Shown: in pieces, positions 23,113 through 29,444 of the stretch
Layout: each line of letters opens with the position of its first letter
Numbering within the stretch: position 1 is the stretch's first letter
Source of the DNA: an uncultured Odoribacter sp.
Lineage (GTDB): Bacteria > Bacteroidota > Bacteroidia > Bacteroidales > Marinifilaceae
Direction: 5' to 3'
NCBI GenBank assembly: GCA_900544025.1
Contig: UQTM01000038.1
Location: 1-30,959 of the forward strand
Length of the DNA: 30,959 bases
Notes under the pieces: model-generated
The model's database searches: none
The model's input: only the letters and a program-made list of their open reading frames with translations
Told to the model about the DNA's origin: nothing
Made by a program: the position numbers and the translations under genes

Positions 23113-23253
23113 AAAATCACGATTTCAATTTCCCCTAAGATACGGTAAAAATCATTCAAATTTTCACCCGCTAAGACGAATCCGCAGAAAAAACGATTTT
23201 TTATTACCGGAAAGATCTATCGGGCGTGCTCCGGGGAGAGGCGGCACGCAACA

Positions 23254-23622
23254 TTATTGTTTCACCGTACTGAGACAAAACGGATGGCCTTCGGGATCGA
23301 ACAAGGTAACCGAAGTTTCGAAATATTGCACCTCCGATTTTTTAGCCCCACATTTCAAAGCGTGTAAAACCGCCTCTTCTAAATCTTCAACCCAAAAATC
23401 GATATGAGCCATTTGTTGTTGCTTACCCGCTTCCCAGGGCCAGACCGGAGGAACATACTCCTCGATCTCCTGAAAGGCGAATATCCAGCCTTGCGGGGAA
23501 CGTAAGCCTGCCCATCCGTTTCCCGATAAAATCTTTTCCCAGCCTAAAAGTTCTACATAAAAATCTGCCAATGCATCTGCATTTTTACAATCATACGCAA
23601 ATCCTGCAATTTCCTTTATCAT
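23254..23622 (-). CDS. VOC family (glyoxalase/bleomycin-resistance fold) protein
   Basis: From ATG 23622, preceded by AGAGG, this is a 122-residue protein; the frame extends to 23670 but those residues lack family similarity. Two paired beta-alpha-beta-beta-beta units are visible: MIKEIAGFAYDCKNADALADFYVELLGWE, then MAHIDFWVEDLEEAVLHALKCGAKK with VTLFDPEGHPFCL. These proteins bind a metal and act as dioxygenases, isomerases or drug-binding proteins; the ligand is unknown. It is a single gene. A 6-bp GCGTGC/GCACGC hairpin follows the stop but lacks a good T-tract. Confidence 0.85.
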   Translation of the reverse strand: MIKEIAGFAYDCKNADALADFYVELLGWEKILSGNGWAGLRSPQGWIFAFQEIEEYVPPVWPWEAGKQQQMAHIDFWVEDLEEAVLHALKCGAKKSEVQYFETSVTLFDPEGHPFCLSTVKQ

Positions 23623-23947
23623 AACAACCTCTATTACAATTTTTATGTGCACCCGATCTGCCGGAGGCAAACAGGCGCAACTAAATCCCTTTCAGTTTAA
23701 CCGCCGCTTATAGATATATCGAACGGCTCACTTCGTGCCGTAACTTTATGTTACCGTTCATAACCCCTTTGGTTCTCCGGGCACCGCTCTGCCTTTCACA
23801 GGTTTAGCCATTTACAACAGAAATGCTTTATCTATGGGTTTTTCAGACCGATAAAAGGATTAAACGGCCGCTTCACATTTCTGTTTTTGCAGAAAATTCT
23901 TCAGGCTTCACAGAGGGGGATAATCCCGTACGCATATACTGCTGTAT
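23623..23947. other. 325-base gene-free stretch
   Basis: No supported gene, RNA or terminator with a T-tract was found. Short inverted repeats (GTAAC..GTTAC near 23740-23755, CGG..CCG near 23725) are within what chance would give. All frames carry frequent stops. It may be a decayed gene, but no family could be recognised. Confidence 0.4.
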
Positions 23948-24298
23948 TTAAAGCGTTGCCGAAGAGAGAAGATTTTCCTTTGCGCCGGGAGCATGCTGAA
24001 AAATAGGGGCAACAGTCCGGCAATGATCCAATTCCTCACAATCGCCGCAGGTAGTAAATCCCTTTTCATGCACACATTTGCGGATTTCGCAATAATCGCT
24101 GCAATATGCAAACTTCACTCCGTCTGCGCGGCACCCCATACAATTTATGGTTGCCGCAGTGATTTCCGGAGCATTGTTCATGGCGCTCCACTTTTGGGCG
24201 GTTTTCTCTCTCAAATCATTATCGTCCTTAACGGTGGCGATACGGGCATCACAACTTTCGCAATCCAGTCCGCAACAAGCAATCGATTGTTTCATCAT
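23948..24298 (-). CDS. DUF3795 cysteine-rich protein
   Basis: From ATG 24298 or 24295 (MMKQSIACCGLDCESCDARIATV) this is a 116-residue protein with eleven or more cysteines in CxxC-like groups: CCGLDCESC, CMGCRADG, YCSDYCEIRKC and CGDCEELDHC. This pattern defines DUF3795, a small presumed metal-binding family of unknown function. The same frame is open upstream to 24508, but those residues overlap a promoter box (24338-24345) and look like an unrelated remnant. It is monocistronic. Confidence 0.8.
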   Translation of the reverse strand: MMKQSIACCGLDCESCDARIATVKDDNDLREKTAQKWSAMNNAPEITAATINCMGCRADGVKFAYCSDYCEIRKCVHEKGFTTCGDCEELDHCRTVAPIFQHAPGAKENLLSSATL

Positions 24299-24337
24299 AG
24301 GGGTGTTATAACTATTTATTTTCACGATCTCAGAATA

Positions 24338-24345
24338 CAAATATA
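24338..24345 (-). promoter_or_regulatory. -7 box (TATATTTG) for the DUF3795 gene
   Basis: An exact TAnnTTTG match on the minus strand, about 40 bases before ATG 24298. It supports the short version of that gene. No TTTG is seen at the -33 position. Confidence 0.5.
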
Positions 24346-24399
24346 GAAAAAAAGCCATCCATTCACCTGGTGAGGGATTATTTTCCGCCCGATGCCCAC

Positions 24400-24720
24400 C
24401 TATACGGAACCTAGCGATTTTCCTATGCTTTTTCCACGACAACTGGAAAAAAGCGATCGAATTTTGCCACAGATCATATATCAATCGGTGTATCGATCCG
24501 ATTATCAAAGAAAAATCTGTCTATTACGAATAGCGGATAACCGAATAGTACCCAAGAACGAAGAAATTCGCTTAGTGACGGGATTACGTGCAAAGACCCA
24601 AAGACAGACAGCCACCAAAAGAAAGCCGGCGAAAAGAAAAAGATCGCTTCTCTTTTCTCCGGCACTTATTCTACCGCCTGTCGTCGAGTGATCCAATCCT
24701 TGCGGATTAGGCACAGAAAC
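24400..24720 (-). pseudogene. Possible degraded gene remnant with a transporter-like C-terminus
   Basis: Part of a 590-base stretch without an intact gene. On the minus strand, 24420-24490 encodes IYDLWQNSIAFFQLSWKKHRK. This resembles the C-terminal YVVWQNSINSYQLWRKRKK of the BASS transporter at 26437, and a 16-base sequence (24455-24470) is identical to 26482-26497. Further upstream, hydrophobic fragments appear in different frames (GFLLVAVCLWVFAR; LRSWVLFGYPLFVIDRFFF), interrupted by stops. This fits a decayed membrane-protein gene. No intact plus-strand gene is supported; a 99-residue frame at 24392-24691 looks spurious. Confidence 0.3.
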
Positions 24721-24832
24721 AGCCTAAATAGGTTCAGTCCGTTTTAATATATAAGCAAAGAAATAAACGAAACTCTTTTGGGGAAAGAAAACGTGTACAT
24801 TATGGTTTAAGATAAAAAGAGTTTCTTTACAA

Positions 24833-24863
24833 TTTGTTCATAGAAAATAAACTTCTATCTTTG
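24833..24863 (+). promoter_or_regulatory. Canonical Bacteroidota promoter for the GntR-ada unit
   Basis: TTTG (24833-24836), a spacer of exactly 19 bases and TATCTTTG (24856-24863) match the consensus at every defined position. The start codon is 27 bases downstream. Confidence 0.85.
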
Positions 24864-24889
24864 CCTAATTCATCAGATGATATTATGAT

Positions 24890-25576
24890 ATGATTAATAT
24901 GGAAACAAATTCGATTATCCAAAAAAAGTCTTTAGCAGAAGAAGTGGCAGAACAAATTCGAAAGCAAATTACGGAAGGAAAGCTGAAAGAAGGGGATAAA
25001 CTTCCTATCGAGCCCGAACTTATGAAAATTTTCGGTGTTGGCCGCTCTACCGTTCGCGAAGCCGTTAAAATGTTATTAGACAGGGGATATTTGAGTGTAC
25101 AGCAAGGACGTGGCACGTTTGTAGAAAATCAGATGCCGGCAAGCGAATCATTCGAGCAGCGTTTAAAACGGGCTGACATTCAGGATTTGTACGATGTACG
25201 GAAGATTTTAGAAGCAGCTATCGCTGAAAGGGCTGCGCTGCACCGCACGGAACAGGATTTAAAAGATATTCAAAAATATATCCTGGAACGAAAGATTTCC
25301 GCCGAAGCCAATCTGCTGGAAGAATGTATCGAAGCAGACATTCATTTCCATGTAGCGGTTGCCAGGGCGACTCATAACGAGATTCTTTTCGAATTATACA
25401 GATCGGCTTCCATTCATTTGCAAAAAGGTTACAGTCATATTTACGACGATACCGGACATTTCCTGGATTCACAACCCCTGCATGAGAAATTGGTTGAATG
25501 TATCATAGATAGAAACGCCCGAAAAGCATCGGACATTGCCGACCGATTTTGGGAAGATGCCAATTATAACAAGTAA
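24890..25576 (+). CDS. GntR family regulator, FadR/FCD subfamily
   Basis: This 228-residue protein has an N-terminal winged helix (LAEEVAEQIRKQITEGKLKEGDKLPIE, GVGRSTVREAVKMLLDRGYLSVQQGRGTFV, residues ~14-80) and a C-terminal all-helical FCD effector domain. In the FCD part, Asp and His residues in VRKILEAAIAERAA, EADIHFHVAVARATHN and LHEKLVECI are placed to bind a metal and an organic acid or sugar acid ligand. Starts at ATG 24890 or 24899 are both possible. It has a perfect promoter and is 42 bases upstream of the Ada-MGMT gene, so the two may be one unit. Such regulators usually control catabolic genes, so pairing with a DNA repair gene is odd. Confidence 0.88.
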   Translation: MINMETNSIIQKKSLAEEVAEQIRKQITEGKLKEGDKLPIEPELMKIFGVGRSTVREAVKMLLDRGYLSVQQGRGTFVENQMPASESFEQRLKRADIQDLYDVRKILEAAIAERAALHRTEQDLKDIQKYILERKISAEANLLEECIEADIHFHVAVARATHNEILFELYRSASIHLQKGYSHIYDDTGHFLDSQPLHEKLVECIIDRNARKASDIADRFWEDANYNK

Positions 25577-25618
25577 TAGAAATCAGGCGATATTACGAAC
25601 CTAAAATAAAGACTTCAA

Positions 25619-26344
25619 ATGGAAAGGGAAGAAAAGATCAAAGCAATCATGAATCGTGACAGCAGTTATGACGGAAAATTTTGTTATGGTGTAAAATCCA
25701 CCGGGATTGTATGTAAACCGTCCTGTAAAGCAAGAAAACCGCACGAAAAAAATATCGTACTGTTCGATACGCCCGAACAGGCGGCAAATGCAGGTTACAG
25801 ACCTTGTAAAATCTGCATGAAACCCTCAAACACGATTCAGATACAGCGTTATCATTCACCGTGCGGAGATTTGATGCTCGGTTCGTTCGAGGGGAAATTG
25901 TGCCTGTGTGACTGGGCTGTCGAAAAGCACCGGGATATAGTAGATGTAAGATTACGGAAGATTCTGCAAGCCGATTACGAAGAAAAGGCATCGGATATTA
26001 TCCGGGAAACCGGCAAACAGTTAGACGAATATTTCGATGGCAAGCGGACGGTATTCGACATTCCTCTGCTTTTTGTGGGTACGGACTTTCAAAAAAAGGT
26101 ATGGCATAAACTATTGGAAATTCCTTACGGCACTACCCTATCCTACCGGGAATTGGCAACGCGGCTGGATATGCCTAAAGCCGTTCGTGCCGTAGCCAAT
26201 GCCAACGGGGCCAATGCCATTTCTATCCTTGTGCCCTGCCACCGTGTGATCGGGAGCGACCATTCGCTTACCGGCTACGGGGGTGGACTCGATGCCAAGA
26301 AAGCATTATTGACCTTAGAACTGGGAAAGAATAAATCTCGATGA
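25619..26344 (+). CDS. Ada-type zinc domain fused to O6-methylguanine-DNA methyltransferase
   Basis: This 241-residue fusion repairs alkylated DNA by two suicide cysteines. The N-terminal Ada zinc domain (residues 1-70) has Cys32 and Cys36 (IVCKPSCKAR) and Cys63 and Cys66 (YRPCKIC); in E. coli Ada the equivalent of Cys32 takes methyl from phosphotriesters. After a short linker comes the MGMT domain, with FQKKVWHKLLEIPYGTTLSYRELA, the arginine-finger region KAVRAVANANGANAI, and the acceptor Cys207 in LVPCHRVI. The AraC-type helix-turn-helix found between these domains in E. coli Ada is absent, so it cannot act as an Ada-like activator by itself. It follows a GntR regulator by 42 bases. Confidence 0.9.
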   Translation: MEREEKIKAIMNRDSSYDGKFCYGVKSTGIVCKPSCKARKPHEKNIVLFDTPEQAANAGYRPCKICMKPSNTIQIQRYHSPCGDLMLGSFEGKLCLCDWAVEKHRDIVDVRLRKILQADYEEKASDIIRETGKQLDEYFDGKRTVFDIPLLFVGTDFQKKVWHKLLEIPYGTTLSYRELATRLDMPKAVRAVANANGANAISILVPCHRVIGSDHSLTGYGGGLDAKKALLTLELGKNKSR

Positions 26345-26365
26345 TAGTCCTCGTTGATATTCAAC

Positions 26366-26424
26366 GGCCAAACGAAGAAAGAGAATAGCGCCAATCGTTA
26401 TTTTCTTTTGGGTTCGGCCATTTT
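26366..26424. terminator. Long imperfect hairpin between converging genes
   Basis: GGCCAAACGAAGAAAG.. (from 26366) pairs imperfectly with ..TCTTTTGGGTTCGGCC (to 26419), giving about 20 paired positions, followed by ATTTT. It lies between the Ada-MGMT gene and the BASS transporter, which converge, and could terminate both. Confidence 0.45.
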
Positions 26425-26436
26425 GCAACTACATTT

Positions 26437-27333
26437 TTAGATCGTTCCCTTTTTTCTCTTTCTCCACAACTGATAGCTATTGATCGAATTTTGCCACACC
26501 ACATAAGCGGCAGGGGCAATGGAAGCCAAAGGGCTTAAATAGACCTGTGCCATCCAGATCGCCAGAATGGTATTTTTCTGCCCCAGCCCCTGACCGCCGG
26601 CCACCGTATCTCCAAATCGCCTGCCGATATAACGCCCGCCCCAGAATTGAAGCACGCAGACCAGCAGGGCGAACAAAGCGATCAACCACTCTTCCGCATA
26701 ATTAGAACTGTCCTGCTGCATGACGAAATAAACGGTCTTCCCCATCACGATCGTCAATCCCAATCCCCACAGATAGAACGATAGCACCTGCAACCTTTTC
26801 AGCTGCCGATGCAAAGCGGGCAGCAATTTTTCCAAAGCGAGGGCACAGGCAAACGGTAACACCAGCAACGGCATCACCTGACGGCAGATATAAAAGAACG
26901 AATCCCAGAAAGGCATTTCGCTATGGCTGCCCAACAACGAAAAAATAACGGGCGAAACCAGCGCAACGGTAAGACTGCTCACCAGCGTATAGGCAGCCAG
27001 GCAGGCCACGCTCCCCCCCAGCATCCCGGTAATGACGGCGGCAGCGGTAGCCGTGGGAGCCAGCACGCAGATCATCATCCCTTGTGCCAGTATGGGATCG
27101 AACCACACCAGCAGGCCGTAGATCAGCACGCTCCCCGCAATCTGGATCAGCAACAGCCAGAGGTGCAATGGCGAAAAACGCAAATCCCGGAACGACAGCT
27201 TGCAATAAGTGATAAACAGCATACTGAAAATCAGGTAAGGAGTCAGAAAAGCCAATCGCTGGAAAAATTCGTAAAAAAACGCCCCGCTCAGCATAGCCAG
27301 GGGCAACATCCATGTTTTTAACCGTTGTATCAC
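26437..27333 (-). CDS. BASS family (bile acid:sodium symporter-like) transporter
   Basis: This 298-residue protein has about nine to ten hydrophobic helices arranged as in the bacterial SBF/BASS family. The first crossover region reads MICVLAPTATAAAVITGMLGG, with the conserved small/polar residues, and the second GLGQKNTILAIWMAQVYLSPLASIAPAAYVVWQNS. Characterised relatives carry bile acids, pantoate, or other organic acids with Na+. The substrate here is not known; a bile-salt-hydrolase-family enzyme lies elsewhere in the window (1473-2549) but is too far to infer linkage. It is downstream of purF with a terminator between, so likely transcribed alone. Confidence 0.82.
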   Translation of the reverse strand: MIQRLKTWMLPLAMLSGAFFYEFFQRLAFLTPYLIFSMLFITYCKLSFRDLRFSPLHLWLLLIQIAGSVLIYGLLVWFDPILAQGMMICVLAPTATAAAVITGMLGGSVACLAAYTLVSSLTVALVSPVIFSLLGSHSEMPFWDSFFYICRQVMPLLVLPFACALALEKLLPALHRQLKRLQVLSFYLWGLGLTIVMGKTVYFVMQQDSSNYAEEWLIALFALLVCVLQFWGGRYIGRRFGDTVAGGQGLGQKNTILAIWMAQVYLSPLASIAPAAYVVWQNSINSYQLWRKRKKGTI

Positions 27334-27353
27334 TGTTTCTAAATTAGACTTTG

Positions 27354-27361
27354 CAAAATTA
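27354..27361 (-). promoter_or_regulatory. Possible -7 box (TAATTTTG) for the BASS gene
   Basis: An exact TAnnTTTG match on the minus strand, 21 bases before ATG 27333, with no matching -33 element. Lies downstream of the purF terminator. Confidence 0.4.
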
Positions 27362-27424
27362 ATAAAAACCGAAGGAAGTGTACCGGACGACGGCTCAAAT
27401 TCGCCCTCATGCCGGAACCGTCCG

Positions 27425-27469
27425 ATAAAAAAACGGAGAAACAGTCCCGAAAGTTACCGTTTCTCCGTT
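27425..27469 (-). terminator. Intrinsic terminator after purF
   Basis: Read on the minus strand, AACGGAGAAAC (27469-27459) pairs with GTTTCTCCGTT (27442-27432), an 11-bp perfect stem, and runs into TTTTTTTAT (27431 downward). Confidence 0.9.
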
Positions 27470-27490
27470 CCACCGCTCCATAGCACACCC

Positions 27491-29368
27491 CTACTTGCGG
27501 GCTTTTCCTTCTTTCCAGGCGATAAAAGCCTCGTTCACCAACCGGTTGCCGCCGGGAGTAGGATAATTTCCGGAAAAATACCAATCGCCGGAATGTGCCG
27601 GGCAAGCCCGGTGCAGATTTTCAATGGTTTGATACACCACTTTAATTTCCGAAGGACAATCTTCCGGAGTAATCATTTCCGCTATTTTATCGGATATTTC
27701 TTCATCGCTGAAAGGCGCATAGATTTCTTTCACATAATTCACCACCTGCTCTTTGGGTAATCCTTGCTGGGCTTTGGATTTACGGTACACCTCCCCGATC
27801 ACGCTTTCCATCCCCCGTTCCCGCAATAAGGTAATGGCGGCGTTGAACGCAATGAACTCGCCCATTCTCGACATATCGATCCCATAGCAATCCGGATAGC
27901 GTACCTGTGGGGAGGACGATACGATCACGATCTTGCGGGGCTTCTGCCGGCAAAGAATCTTGATAATGCTCTGCCGCAAAGTAGTGCCCCTCACAATGCT
28001 GTCGTCGATCGCCACCACCGAATCCACACCTTCCCGCACCGTTCCGTAAGTCGTATCGTAAACATGGGCGGCCAGATCGTTCCGGCTGTTTCCTTCCGCT
28101 ATAAACGTACGCAATTTTATATCCTTGATCGCCAGCTTTTCCGTGCGCACCTGCTTCGCCACGATCTCCCGGATCTGATTGCAATTCAGAATATCCTTCT
28201 GTTCGCAGATCAATTCGCTTTTCTGCTTATCCAGCCACGATTCCAATCCCTGCATCATCCCGTAATAAGCAATTTCCGCCGTGTTCGGAATAAAGGAAAA
28301 AATCGTATGGTCGAGGTCATATCCCACCGTTTTCAAAATGGTGTCCGTCAGCAAACGACCCAATTCCTTCCGCTCGCGGTAAATATCGCTATCGCTTCCC
28401 CGCGAAAAATAGATACGTTCGAACGAACAGGGCGTAACGTGTTCCGCCCGGTGAATCTGTTGCAAAGCCACTTGCCCGTCGCGCCTCACCACAATGCTTT
28501 GCCCCGGCAACAATTCCTGCACCGTTCCCACCGGAAGGTCGAACGCCGTTTGGATCACCGGACGCTCGGAAGCCACCACCACTACCTCCTCATCCTGATA
28601 GTAGAACGCCGGGCGGATTCCCTGGGGATCGCGGAAAGCGAACAGATCGCCGCTACCGGTCAGCCCGGTAATGACGTATCCTCCGTCCCAAAGTGCGGAA
28701 GCCTCTTTCAGGATATGCTCTATATCGACATGCTTCTCTATCGCATCGTTCAACGCCTGCCCGCTCAACCCTTCCGCCTTAAAACGCTGGCACAGCCGCT
28801 CCACCTCGTAATCCAGCAAATAACCCAGCTGCTCCAAGATAATGAATGTGTCGGCATTGTGCCGGGGATGCTGGCCGCGAGCCACAATATAACGGAAAAC
28901 CTCATCCACATTCGTCAGGTTGAAATTACCCGCCAGCGAAAGATTACGGCTCCGCCAGTTATTGCGGCGCAAAAACGGATGCAGGTAAGAAATACCCGAA
29001 CGCCCGGTGGTGCTGTAACGCAAATGCCCCATATACAGCTCCCCGGCAAAAGGCAAATCGCCCGTACGGGCTTCCGGCTCGGTCTTTCGGAAATCGGCCA
29101 TAGCGCGGTGCACCGCCGAAAACACATCCTGTATAGCCCCGGTTCCTTCCGCCCTTTCCCGGAAAATATACTCCTCGCCGGGTGCGGCATTCAGCTTCAC
29201 GGCGGCCATACCTGCCCCCTCCTGCCCCCGGTTATGCTGCTTTTCCATCAGCAAATACAACTTATTCAATCCCCACAAAGCATCCCCGTACTTTTCCCGG
29301 TAATAATCCAACGGTTTCAATAACCGTATCATCGCTATACCGCATTCGTGTTTTATTGCGTCGCTCAT
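27491..29368 (-). CDS. purF: Amidophosphoribosyltransferase-like glutamine amidotransferase
   Basis: This 625-residue enzyme belongs to the PurF family, which makes 5-phosphoribosylamine from PRPP and glutamine in the first step of purine synthesis. The N-terminus MSDAIKHEC gives the class II amidotransferase nucleophile Cys9 after a short propeptide. HNRGQEGAGMA and SGISYLHPF segments belong to the glutaminase. The PRPP-binding site reads VVAIDDSIVRGTTL. It is about 120 residues longer than E. coli PurF, because of extra sequence around the PRTase domain and C-terminus. Bacteroidota often carry a second, standard-length PurF, so this longer paralogue could have a somewhat different role. It is downstream of glnN on the same strand. 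Confidence 0.88.
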   Translation of the reverse strand: MSDAIKHECGIAMIRLLKPLDYYREKYGDALWGLNKLYLLMEKQHNRGQEGAGMAAVKLNAAPGEEYIFRERAEGTGAIQDVFSAVHRAMADFRKTEPEARTGDLPFAGELYMGHLRYSTTGRSGISYLHPFLRRNNWRSRNLSLAGNFNLTNVDEVFRYIVARGQHPRHNADTFIILEQLGYLLDYEVERLCQRFKAEGLSGQALNDAIEKHVDIEHILKEASALWDGGYVITGLTGSGDLFAFRDPQGIRPAFYYQDEEVVVVASERPVIQTAFDLPVGTVQELLPGQSIVVRRDGQVALQQIHRAEHVTPCSFERIYFSRGSDSDIYRERKELGRLLTDTILKTVGYDLDHTIFSFIPNTAEIAYYGMMQGLESWLDKQKSELICEQKDILNCNQIREIVAKQVRTEKLAIKDIKLRTFIAEGNSRNDLAAHVYDTTYGTVREGVDSVVAIDDSIVRGTTLRQSIIKILCRQKPRKIVIVSSSPQVRYPDCYGIDMSRMGEFIAFNAAITLLRERGMESVIGEVYRKSKAQQGLPKEQVVNYVKEIYAPFSDEEISDKIAEMITPEDCPSEIKVVYQTIENLHRACPAHSGDWYFSGNYPTPGGNRLVNEAFIAWKEGKARK

Positions 29369-29403
29369 TTTAAAATATAAAGTTAAACCTCTTCACCCGC
29401 CGC

Positions 29404-29427
29404 TCCCCGGCAGATATGTGCCGGGGA
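29404..29427. other. Perfect hairpin without a T-tract between glnN and purF
   Basis: TCCCCGGCA (29404-29412) and TGCCGGGGA (29419-29427) form a perfect 9-bp GC-rich stem with a 6-base loop. On the minus strand it is followed by GCGGCGGG rather than T's, so it may be an RNA processing or partial termination element. Confidence 0.5.
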
Positions 29428-29444
29428 CTGCCGCAAGCCTGTAT

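Noticed and set aside
23623..23670. N-terminal extension of the VOC protein
   Set aside because: Residues before MIKEIAGF are not part of the fold, and AGAGG precedes the later ATG.
24299..24508. N-terminal extension of the DUF3795 gene to 24508
   Set aside because: The extension spans a -7 promoter box and resembles a different protein's C-terminus; DUF3795 proteins start at the cysteine-rich core.
24392..24691. A 99-residue plus-strand frame
   Set aside because: Basic, low-complexity C-terminal half, no family, and the opposite strand better explains part of it as a transporter remnant.
1473..27333. A bile-acid system combining the amidase (1473) and the BASS transporter (26437)
   Set aside because: They are about 24 kb apart with unrelated operons between, and BASS proteins carry many organic acids.
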